Assembly: GCA_002751075.1 (NCBI GenBank) | Contig: NAOQ01000038.1 | Location: 130,973 to 178,354, forward strand | Reading direction: 5' to 3' | From: Ichthyophonus hoferi | Taxonomy: Eukaryota; Opisthokonta; Ichthyosporea; Ichthyophonida; Ichthyophonidae | DNA length: 47,382 nt | Part shown: positions 34,859 to 45,595 of the stretch, in pieces | How positions within the stretch are numbered: position 1 is the first letter of the stretch | Layout of the letters: each line of letters begins with the position of its first letter | Made by a program: the position numbers and the translations under genes | Notes under the pieces: model-generated | Database searches by the model: none | The model's input: the letters and a program-made list of their open reading frames with translations, nothing else | What the model was told of the DNA's origin: nothing

Positions 34859-37800
34859 GGCAAGTGGGTTTGCACCCTTCAAGGTTTTGAAAAATTTATA
34901 AACCCCCTTCCCTAGAATCACTGCTTGTGTAGATTAGTATTAGCATCACGAAGTAGTTCATAGCTTCCCTCAAGATAGACTAACATGAATATAATTTAGC
35001 TCCATGAAATCACACAAATAAAGTAAATAGATTTACATATTCTTTTAGTTGATAATCAAACATTAGTACGGAAGGATGGTGTATATAACTAGAAATCACT
35101 TAGGTATTACTTGGTGTTAATAATGTTTCTATGTTAGTACCCATCCAGATGATAGCCATATTATCTGTCTAAAAACAACTAAGTGGAGGGTATTATGAAT
35201 TTGGTAGACTCTCAGGGCACTAGAATTGGGAAAGAAAAAAATTGCTGTGTAGAGGTTATATTAATAAATATTTGGTTTTATTTGACTGATGTACCAATGA
35301 TAGTTTGCTATTAGATTGCAAAGGCCATAAAGTGTTACACAGTAAGTGAAAAATTCACTAAGAAGCCGCATTTAGGTTAGTTTATATGTATAATATGAAA
35401 TATTATTAGAACTGCTAGCAAACATGTAGAGACTAATTGCCACCTAGTAATGTTACGTGTCACTTCCAAATTACAAACAAGATTATCGCAGTGTTTCTGA
35501 TCATGTTACTGACAAGATAGTAGTCAATGGATAATTGGAAAACAAATATGATGATTAAGAATGTGGATATTTCACTGCAAACTCATCAACGGTCTTTGGT
35601 TTTCATTTCAAGGAAAATCTTTGAAAAAACAACAGTGTAGAGGCTTTAGTGAATGATATTACAGCCGTGGTTAATAAGGAACGTAGGATAAACAAATATG
35701 GTAGACGTAATTAAAAAAATGGAAACCCCAAGACCAGTTCCCTAAGGGTAGTGGAAGTGGATATTTTCTAGGAATGCACAAGCTTAATCTTATACAAACA
35801 CAAAATAAAAACCTCAAGGGTCAGAAAGCAACTTAGCCAATGGAATAGAAGTTTACTATGCTATTATCAAGGAGAGACCAGCTACAAATTGATGGCTTTC
35901 CCTAGATCAATTGCCTTAGAACAAATGTACCTTAAAATTATAAAGTCAGTTTATTATTTTCTGCTAATAAACACTTGCATAAATACTAGTAAAATATATA
36001 TACAGATGCCATATGACAAATTCACTGTCTGAATCTGCACATCTTATCCTATTGGGTGTCCTTCATGTCAAAAATATTAAACTTGCTTTCCACATTAGTT
36101 ATAATTAATTAATGTAGTAGTATTCTTTTTCAATCAGCCAAGTTATATTATTACATTGTTAAACGTGTTTTTAGGCATTGATATACTCACTTATAACTCG
36201 ACTTAGGTTTAGTCACTATCTGTGACATGGCATACTTACAATCCAGTCATTGTAATTATTACATTATAGATCTACATCACATTCTATACATTAGATCAAT
36301 ATCCATTCGGAATCCTGCACTGGCAATTATCTTTAATTGTTAGCTCTTGCCTTGGACGTGTAGATGATTGTTTATCATTAGATCTCTTGTATTGTTCTGT
36401 ACGTTACTATTTCCCCAAGTCTTTTCATCTGGGTAACCAATAGAACATGTTATTTTAGGTTCATAATGCAATGTACACTAAGTGCGGCTGGCGCTTGGAT
36501 CTTCAGTCAACAATCTATCTAGGTAATGTGCAGGTCCCACATAAAGAGTCATTATTACCTACACAATACATTAATAAAGTTCAAATTAAAAATTTATATT
36601 GACTTGATTAACGGCAATGCTGTTAATATCTAAACCAAAAAGAAGAAACTTTTCAAGGCGGGTATAAATCTAAATTGCATTTTATAAACGTGTGATGCAG
36701 TATCAATCCGTTTCGGCCACTCTATGGCCAGGACATTACAATATTGCAACCATTGGTTCCCTGATATATTATATAGAAGAAGTATTCCTTTCGTTATTTG
36801 TTATACATTAAAGAGTATTGACATAGGCAAGGGTGGGTGAAATATTGTGTACTAGTGGTTTCATTTCTGAAAATATTATGTACAAAACTAACCTATTATT
36901 TTTAAGCATTAGGCCAGCTGGTTTTTTTGGACACTTAAATGTTCCTCAAATCGCAATCGGGATGACTGTACAGGGTTTAATGGAGAGTCATCTTGGTGTA
37001 TAATCAACTTTAAAGGGGAAGATAAAAAGCATATACATGAACCAAAATAGAATTAGGCCTTAATAAAAACTGGTTGTTTCTGCAATATAGATTATGCTAA
37101 AAACATTTCTCCTGTATGCTAGTGGCTAGGAAAATTAAGATGCATTTCTTTTTGCCACTATAACCCCATCTGAAGTAATCCCATTTACCTTGGCAGGAAA
37201 TCTGTTAACACACGCTAAGATTATTGCCTCATATAATTTGGAATTTTGTGTGTTACTGAGCAGAATTATAGCCTTAATCTTAAATAAGTAAGTTGTTGTT
37301 AACAGGTTCTGTTCTTAGGCTGCACTTGAAATGAAAGAAGGAGTCAATTGGATTAACTTAATTTTGACATACCAAATATAGAATTATCATGATTCTTTTA
37401 TTAAATAAACTTTAGTGGTAAAAGGGAAGTCAATATGAATGAAATGGCCTTTCAATGTAGTATAATTCTTACTGGAAAGAGCTTTAAACAAAGGAAGTGG
37501 ACCACGGATGATTAACTCTGGACGTTTAAGAATTTTCAAACCTCTATTTGGATCATCAAAACGCCACGGGTTGAGCTAGCGCGTATGTCCCCCCCTGGAG
37601 TCAGTTAATTTTAGCCTGTAGATGTATTATTTCATTTTATTGTAATGATTCTTTTACTCTGTTGTGGTTCTTATATTTCCCAGCGTAGATGGCAGCCGCA
37701 ATTGAAAACAGAGAATCGAATGAAGACAAGGGTTTATTATTAAGTATAAGTATAGCAAAATAGCAGCACATGTCCAGTCACAAAAAATCCGTTTATACTT

Positions 37801-38565
37801 TCTAAATATACTACCCTTTATGTAGATTACTTGATAGTATATTTTCTCATGCACATACTTTCAAGTATTACGTGAAAGACTTATTTTTGCCTACAAAGAT
37901 TAATCGCGAAAGAAATTAATCAGCGATAAATTATGATCTAAGCGAATGATAATTAGAAGCTCAAAATGAAATATAAATATGAACAGCAATGAAATCCGAT
38001 TAAAACCTAAAAAAGAAGCGTGGATAAGCGATCATAGTCCAAAAACAACCAATAGTAATCCGATGCTTTAATTGCTCCTCAGTTAAGCCAATAGACTTTA
38101 GATATGTGTCTTAAAAATTAGCATCATTGATTGGTAAAAGACAAATTGGCGCCCAAATTTAAACGGTTATCATACAGAGAAGAAATCATTGGTATTCTTA
38201 CATTAGTATTTTAGCTGCCTTTTGTAGCGTAACATACCTAAACCGTGTATGTGTGTTATTATATACTACCACTTGAAAATTTATAAGTATAGCTAACGAA
38301 AAACAAATATTGGAACCTTAGCATCCAAATTAGATTCAAGAACTATGATTACTATTATCTCCTTTGACTGACTATTTTATTTCTATTTATCTAGCTGTTA
38401 AAACGGTTAAGTGGCGGTGCCAGCAGAACATTCCCTACCAAGCCGTAGGACCATCATATGGATGGCTGAAGTCTTTGTTTGTAATATCTAAAGAAAGGCA
38501 TGTGAAAATCCTCCTTTGTTTTTTGTTTTCATTTCCGTGTATATTATATTGTATTTGTTATTGGC
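34859..38565. other. Intergenic region, no gene seen
   Basis: AT-rich sequence without supported coding exons on either strand. A motif resembling a Penelope-like element end is at 36696-36745. Around 38394-38470 a less AT-rich stretch follows a possible acceptor and may be a 5' UTR exon of the next gene, but this cannot be shown. Confidence 0.45.
36696..36745 (-). mobile_element. Possible Penelope-like/LINE terminal motif, degenerate
   Basis: On the minus strand 'tcctggccatagagtggccg' is followed by 'aaacggattgatactgc': a short GGCCA...TGGCC stem next to CGAAAC, as at the ends of many Penelope-like elements and related repeats. No coding part of an element is seen nearby. The call rests on a remembered motif, so it is weak. 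Confidence 0.3.
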
Positions 38566-38692
38566 ATTATTATTACTACTATTACTTTTATTATTATTAT
38601 TTTCATTATTATTATTGGTGTTATTATTATTATTATTATTATCTATTATTATTATTATTATTATTGGTGTTATTATTATTATTATTATTGTA
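38566..38692. repeat. (TTA)n microsatellite
   Basis: About 127 bases of imperfect TTA/TAT trinucleotide repeat just upstream of the first recognised exon of the MTFR1/PRR11-like gene. Confidence 0.9.
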
Positions 38693-38854
38693 CTAAAGTA
38701 TTCTCTATTCTAAGTCACTTTCTATATACCCTTATCTTTCACTTTACTATCCTCCCATTCTTTTATATCTGATTCTGTCTCCTTTTCTTTACCTTCTTTA
38801 TATTACCTCATATCATTAATATTTTTCTCTTGCATATAGTGTTATATTATCATT

Positions 38855-41800
38855 ATGCAATCGAGGAGGCTTGTAGGTCGCCTGACTGGCGCCTACTGCA
38901 GGCAAATTACTCCAGAGGACTATGACAGAGTAAGTTGTGTTTTATAATATACACACAAAGGATTGGCATGTTATGTGCAATGTATGTACTCTGACAGCAG
39001 ATGTCAGGAGACGGGATGTGTTACTGTAAGTATATTGTAAATGTAGCTAGTATATATATATACGGCATATATACGTATCTGCTCATAAATCGTTGGTATA
39101 GTTTGGTATATTGGGGGAGTCATTGATACACTAGCAGGTGGTTATAGCTCAAACAGAGCAAGGTCAATGCGTATAAAAATAAACCCATGTTTTCTCCAAT
39201 ATTTAATCTATATCATCCTATGTCTACCTTCTGACGCTTTACATTATATACCTATATACATTTTAGCAATTTTTTTGATGTATTTACCAAGACACATATA
39301 CGTACATACATACATACATACATACTTACTTACTTCCCATCAAATTGTCGTACATACAATTATACACACACACATGCACATATTTATTTTTCTCCTTTTT
39401 CACCTGTTGTCGATGTATATACATATACATACTCTCTTCCGTGCCCTTTGTAGCCTTATATATTCTTTACCTGTCTCGTTATATATAGTTTTTCTCTGCC
39501 CATCCTACCTTAGTCTAATAATATTGTCTACAGGAGGGTGCCTACTATACGCATGCTGCCCTTGTAGATCTGATTAAATCTCTAGAGGCTGACCCGATGC
39601 AATACTACAAGGCACAGACCCGTAGGTCGAGGGTAGGTTTATGTATATATAGGTGTGTAAATGTATATGGTTTACTTCAAATATTATTAAACATATATAT
39701 TACAGGTCATTGGTGTTTGAAGGAAAATGTAATTGCCCAATAAGATCTTCTTTGATAATGGTTTTACGATTACTATCTTTTACTACAGTATACGGCACTA
39801 GAGGCTATAGCTAGTAGGTTAGTGTTAATGTTGTATATCCTAAGAAAAGACGAGAGGGCTAATTGTATTGTTATGAATTTAATGTTAACTGTGCTGTAGT
39901 ATATTGTGTATATGTATACATATTATTATACATACATACATACATACATACATACATACATACTGCCATATTAGTATACTATCATAATGCTTGAGTTAAA
40001 ACTAATGAGATATATATTTTTTGTTATGCGGTGTTGTCTACAGGAAACAGAAAGCCAGGTGGTAGGGTTAGTCCGTCGATTTATGCGATGGATGGATGGT
40101 TCTAATGTAGAGACGTATGATTCTGAGCTAGATACTCGTCTGGCTGACTTGAAGAGAGAGCTTATGGCTTGCTTCCAAGCAAAAACTGGTAGCTTTAGTT
40201 GCTTACCTCTACTGTGTTGTTTTCTTCTTCTTTGTGTATATGTCTATATGTATGTATTTACATGCGTGTGTGTATGTATGTATATAAGTATATATGTATT
40301 AACATTGAGTGGAACCTATTATAGCCATATACATTGTTTATGCACGGGGTATTCTTTAATCCACATGGAATATTTGGTTATGTAATCTAGTAATTAGTAA
40401 TAGTTAATAATAGTCTTTTTCTGGTATGTTATACTAGATTAGGTTATGTCATGCTATACTATATTATATTATACCATCTATAACCTCTTATATTAACACG
40501 TATTAATGGTGTTTTTAGAGAGTCAACCTGTTCCACCACCGAAGCTTGAGATCACAAAGGTAATTGATTGCATTTAAATTATTCATTGGCTTATTGCTTG
40601 TCTGAAGCGGCATTTTTTCCACATACTATTGTACTATTATACTACTATACTATCATACTATCATAAATACAAATTATTATTTCGACTATATAGTAAACTA
40701 TGCATGTACTGTCCCTGCTAGGCATGCTAAATTACTATGATTGAAACAGGGGATATACTGTGGATGCATATGTGTATATGTATGTATGGTTATATTCTTA
40801 TACAAAGATGCGAAACGGCAGACCAACCCAATATATATAATCTTAAAATAATCTAAAAAATATTTTTTATGCCGAATTGAAGTTAGAAGAAACTAAAATA
40901 AACATAGCAGATAAACCAATGGTCTGAATAAGTTCAAACCTAGTTTAGGAGGGAGGGGGTATAGCACCTATTTGACCTTTACCCAATGGCAAACAGGGAT
41001 CCAGGCCAATGGCTAAGGCAATGAGGAGAAGTTCACGCAGGAGATTAGGAAATGAACGGATTGAACCAGACTTTGGAATGGTAAGCATTGGTTGTAAGAT
41101 AATGGGTACTAGTTGTTATGATGACGAAAATATGAGCCATATCAGGGAGGTCCCACCCAATAGAACGAGTGTTAGTTGCAATCGGTGCAATCACTATACT
41201 ATTCTCTCTGCACAAATATTTACTTTATAGTATCTCTTTTCCTATTTCTCTTTTCGTCTTTCTTTCTTTCTTTCCCTCCCTCCCTCTCTCTTTTCTTTTA
41301 CTACACTATTATACATTATACACTACCGTTTTCTACTCTAAACCTCCCTACGTGTGCATATCTCCTGGCGTTTCTCCATATGCATTGTAATATAAACTAG
41401 AAGATGTGGTTGTGCTCCAATTATTAATTGGCCCGTCTGTACTTGTACCCAGAATCGGCCATTATTTGAGTATATCCCAACCCACCCAATAAGGTAGCTC
41501 TCCTTTCTCCTTCTCTCTTTCTTTCTACATCAATGTTATTATACTCATTGAAATTAATGCTTGCAGTAGACATATTTTTCTAAAATGTCTTATTTTATGT
41601 TATACCGGTGAACTTTCCTTTAACATTTCCGACAAAATTATGTGTTTTAAATGGCCAATAGCAAAATATTATCAACATTATATTATCTATTGTATTTATT
41701 GACTTGGCCCTGTCAAGATAATACAGCAATACCTCACTAAATTAAATGCCAATTGTATCTTTATATTAAAGGGCATTATATATTTTTAGGTTTTAACTAA

Positions 41801-44800
41801 CATTTTGTATTGAATAAAGATATAATTTTTCTTGGAGCCTTTTACATTAATTCCTATCTGAAGGTCTTATAATGATTGTCATATTATTGCAACCAATGAC
41901 AAATATAAGAATAATAATGACACTAACCACAGTCTGCCATTCTATTCACCAACCCCCACAGCCAATCACAATCGATTCAGTCCACCCAACTTAACCAATC
42001 CCTTGCCTCCGTGGACTTAGACTCAACCAATGCAAGCACTACTTTAAAAGAATCACAAGGGTTTTTGGCATCCATACAACGATATTTAGGGTTTTGGATG
42101 GGTAAGATCTAGCTAATTTCCTTCTCTCTCCCTTCTCCCCTTTCGTTTTCCCGTAGCTATTGTTGATTGATGTATACTGTGCTGTAGTTCTGTATTTTAT
42201 TTTAGTATATGTCCTTATATCCTCTGAACTATTCTGGTTTTCTTCATCTTGTATTGCTAACACTGTAAGCTATGCTATATATATACATGTTTCCTTATAG
42301 ACATACAGATTACAAAACAATTGGCACTTGCATTGTTTAATGCATATCTGTATTTATGTATCTATGTATCTATATACTACCCCCCTACCCTACCCTATCA
42401 AGCTCTAACCTGTCTTACCTCTCCCACTTCTTCATCAGGTGGAGGAGAGACTGAGACAGACCGTAGTACCGCAAACTTTACACTAACTGAATATACAGAA
42501 AAATATGATGACATTCCTCCCCCTCCCGCGTTTGCTGCTGAGGTAATAGTGTGTTGCTTATTACACTTAATTAATATAGAAGGGGAAAGAAGATAACAGT
42601 GCCATTTCTATCTATCTATCTATATATATGTGTGTTAGTAAATTGTGGTCGGTTGAAAAGCTAAGGGGGAGAGAGAGAGAGAGAATTCTATTCTTGATAC
42701 ATTGTCGATTGTCAATTGACTACATTATACAAACACACATATTTATATATATATTGGTATTGGTATGCTATTCTTTCTTCGGTTCTAAGTATTATATTAA
42801 CATTACCAACACTGAATTGGCCCCATCCAGCTCGCCTGTGGCATTTTTGCGATAATAGGATTGGTTCTGAAATATTAATGCACAACTCTGTTTTTTATTT
42901 TTTTATTCTCTCTCTCTGCATTTTCTTTCTTTTTCTTGTTCTCATTCTCTTTCTTCCCTATTTCCTTTTAGATGCCAAACCTTACCCTTGATCTAAACGA
43001 AAAATCAGTATGTCCACCATTACCTACACCCGCGACCGCAGAACGACACCACCACCAAAAGCAACAACAGAAATTACTACAGCAACAACAACAAGAGCAA
43101 CGGCAACTACTACTAGAACAGCAACAACAACAGCAACAACAGCAGCAAATATTATTACAACAGAAACAACAGAAACAGCAACGGCAACAACAACAGCAAC
43201 AACAACAACCACCACTACGCAATTTGCGTACCAATATTCGAGCGCGTCGCTTCCAGGTTCCTGCCCCCCCTCCACCTCCCCCTCCCCCGCCACCCCCTCC
43301 GCCTCCTATGCCAGGAGTGGGAAAATCTGGGTTATATGGTAGGGCCAGGGCATCAGAAAAGGTTAGACTTGATGTATGTAATACTGTTGTTTTGATATAT
43401 AGAACGGACAAGAGCGTATAATCTGGGTGATGTATGGAAGGATAAGGGAGGGGAGAGAGAGGAGAGGGGAGAATGACGTACAGAGAGTGGGGGAGGGTTG
43501 GAGGGGAAGGATTTGATCCACAGGTATAGTTAGTAGTTGCTTTGAGAGTAGGAGGATAGGTTACCATATGATAAAGTAGAGTATAGTTTTATTGTTTGTA
43601 TGACATAGTATAGTATGATATATTATTATATAGTATAATTAGTATAGTATAGTATGGTATGATATAATATAGGATATGATAAGGTAGGGTGGGGTAATAT
43701 AGTATAGAATAGTATAGGATAGTACACTATGATGTAGTATAGTATAGTATAGCTTAGTCTGGTGTAGTATGGTACGGTATGATATCGGTATATTTTAGTT
43801 TAGTATTTTATGGTGTAGTGTCCTATGGAGCTCTTGAATAGAAATAGATAATAAAAAAAGGGATTTGATCATGCAAATGTAACATTTAGAGTATCTGTAG
43901 ATATGAGCAGGTCTAATGAATGATGTACTCATAAACAAACTGGCAGTACTAATAATTCAACTATCTACTATTCTAATATTATGTCTTTTCCCCCTTCCTA
44001 GGTAGGACCGGCTCCAGCGAGATCTATGCTCCTTCAGGATATACAGGTATATATGTTTACACCTATATATAGCTAATAACAAGGAAGAGAAAGTGTGTAT
44101 ACTATGAAAGAGAGGGGAGAGGAGGAGATTACGTATATGGCATGTCATAATGAACAATGATTGGTGTCCTATACACTCTTATTTTTAATTAACCAATTAC
44201 TTAACCAAAATATGGCCTTTAATCTTAACGCAGTTACTCTCCTTTTCATTACCTCTCCTTTATTTCTCTTTTATTTTTCTTGGTCTGCCTTTCGGCACAA
44301 TCATATATATATATTAATAGTGTTATAAGTATTTAGTTATTGTGGTTTAGTTTCGTTTATGTGTGTTAATAATTGTGTTATATAAATTTATAAGGACATT
44401 CTGACGGGGCAATTATGACATTATACAAATATAATCACCTGGGATTCCTTATATAGCTTATATTATTATTACCGGACTAGCCAATAGAAAAACAATAAAT
44501 AATAATGATGTTGACGTTGCTGTCCTATGGTTTTAAAAAAAGACTTAATATCATTTGTGCGAAAAGCACATTCATAACCTCATTCAATTCAATAAGCTGC
44601 TCAACTAGTTGACCATATTAATTAATTAATTACCCAAATAACTAACTGTTAGATGGGGGTGTATACAGAACGCGAAAAAGATCCAATTAAAAAAAGTTGT
44701 TCCTCCATCGTAAGTGTTATAGTTCAGTATTATGGTTGTTATTGCTTTATGTCTTTCAATCTGGTTGCTGTGTAAGTCCTTTTATAGTAATATTTTAATA

Positions 44801-45595
44801 TAAATTCTCTCATTCCTATCTGTGATTCATCTTATCTCCCAATTAGTTCATTTGAAAAGGGTGTTTTTGTTATAGAATTACTATTACTGGGCATTACCAT
44901 TTCAGGTTTCAATGATTGGTTGTAAAGATATAAACCATTTGTTGACAGCTGTTCACATACATACAAAGATGGTTATGTTACACACCTCCAACTACTGTCT
45001 ACGTATATTAAATATTGTTTGATTTTATTAGTATTAAGTGACTAGTTCATATATATCTATCATTGCATAATAGCCTACCCGCTACTATATTTTAAGTAAT
45101 GCTTGCTATTGCTATTGATATAGTTTATTGCAACTGATAGTCCCCTTTATAAGCAGGGCCTATTCACTTGTTTTATACTATGTCCTATCACTATTTAAAC
45201 AAACAATTCCATCTTTTGTGTTGTCTTCTATTCTTTTTTCTTTCTCTCTCTCACTCACCATTTACCCCTATCATGTATTAACATTATATTATTAAGTTTT
45301 CGTATATATGTCTGGCATAGATACACGACCTTCTTGGCTCTGTTTGTACGTTATTTGCTAACGGCCGATTGGCTTTATGCTATATTTATTACCTGCATAT
45401 ATATATTATACTCTATTATTTTATAATGTCCATATACACTACAGGCAAACCCGTGTTAAGCGGAAGAGAGAAAGGAGTGTAGATGCTACAGGAAAAGATC
45501 CCCTATTGGAAGCACTACGTAAACGTTTCAAATCAGTGCGGAATATCTCCCCTTCTAACTCTCCTGAAAGGACCAATACCTGGGACTCCTTTTGA
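38855..45595 (+). CDS. MTFR1/PRR11-like proline- and glutamine-rich protein
   Basis: Twelve exons: 38855-38929, 39534-39632, 39789-39821, 40044-40188, 40519-40559, 40997-41080, 41933-42101, 42439-42542, 42972-43361, 44002-44046, 44669-44709 and 45445-45595; 1377 bases, 458 aa. Exons 1-4 encode a helical N-terminal region with charged and Leu residues (ALVDLIKSLEADP, LVRRFMRWM, LADLKRELMACF). Next come PVPPPK, a basic patch (RRSSRRRLG), a Ser/Gln segment, IPPPPA, a polyQ tract (~279-329) and 14 prolines (349-362). The C-terminus has SMLLQDIQNAKKIQLKKV, then VDATGKDPLLEALRKRF and SPSNSPE. A proline run, then a '(L)xDxxxVKL+' motif, then 'DP..L..ALR+KF' is the layout of MTFR1/MTFR2 (mitochondrial fission regulators) and PRR11; I cannot choose between them. 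The ATG is preceded in frame by TAG, so it is the start unless an exon joins there. The exon 3 donor (39822) is weak; the stronger GT at 39818 breaks phase. Confidence 0.7.
39931..39963. repeat. (CATA)n microsatellite in intron
   Basis: Pure CATA tetranucleotide run of about 33 bases in the intron after exon 3 of the MTFR1/PRR11-like gene. A shorter one lies near 39302-39325. Confidence 0.9.
43056..43208 (+). repeat. CAA/CAG repeat coding a polyglutamine tract
   Basis: Mixed CAA and CAG codons, broken by Lys, Leu, Glu and Arg codons, within exon 9 of the MTFR1/PRR11-like gene. The mixture argues for selection or old drift at protein level over a recent pure-CAG expansion. Confidence 0.9.
43266..43307 (+). 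repeat. Proline codon run (14 Pro)
   Basis: CCN codon run coding 14 consecutive prolines in exon 9, followed by MPG. Such runs bind profilin, SH3 or WW domains. Confidence 0.9.
43595..43815. repeat. Imperfect TATAG/TATGG pentanucleotide array in intron
   Basis: About 220 bases of 'agtat/ggtat/gatat' 5-base units in the intron after exon 9 of the MTFR1/PRR11-like gene. Similar shorter tracts occur at 7370-7445, 40425-40485 and 40624-40675, so this simple repeat family recurs locally. Confidence 0.85.

Noticed and set aside
38364-38713. Tyr/Leu-rich open frames upstream of the MTFR1/PRR11-like gene
   Set aside because: They translate a TTA microsatellite; no domain. The first part might be 5' UTR but shows no coding evidence.
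42968-43567. Long minus-strand frame rich in Cys and Gly opposite the polyQ/polyP exon
   Set aside because: It is the mirror of CAA/CAG and CCN repeats in the real plus-strand exon; the plus-strand frame fits splice sites and family motifs.
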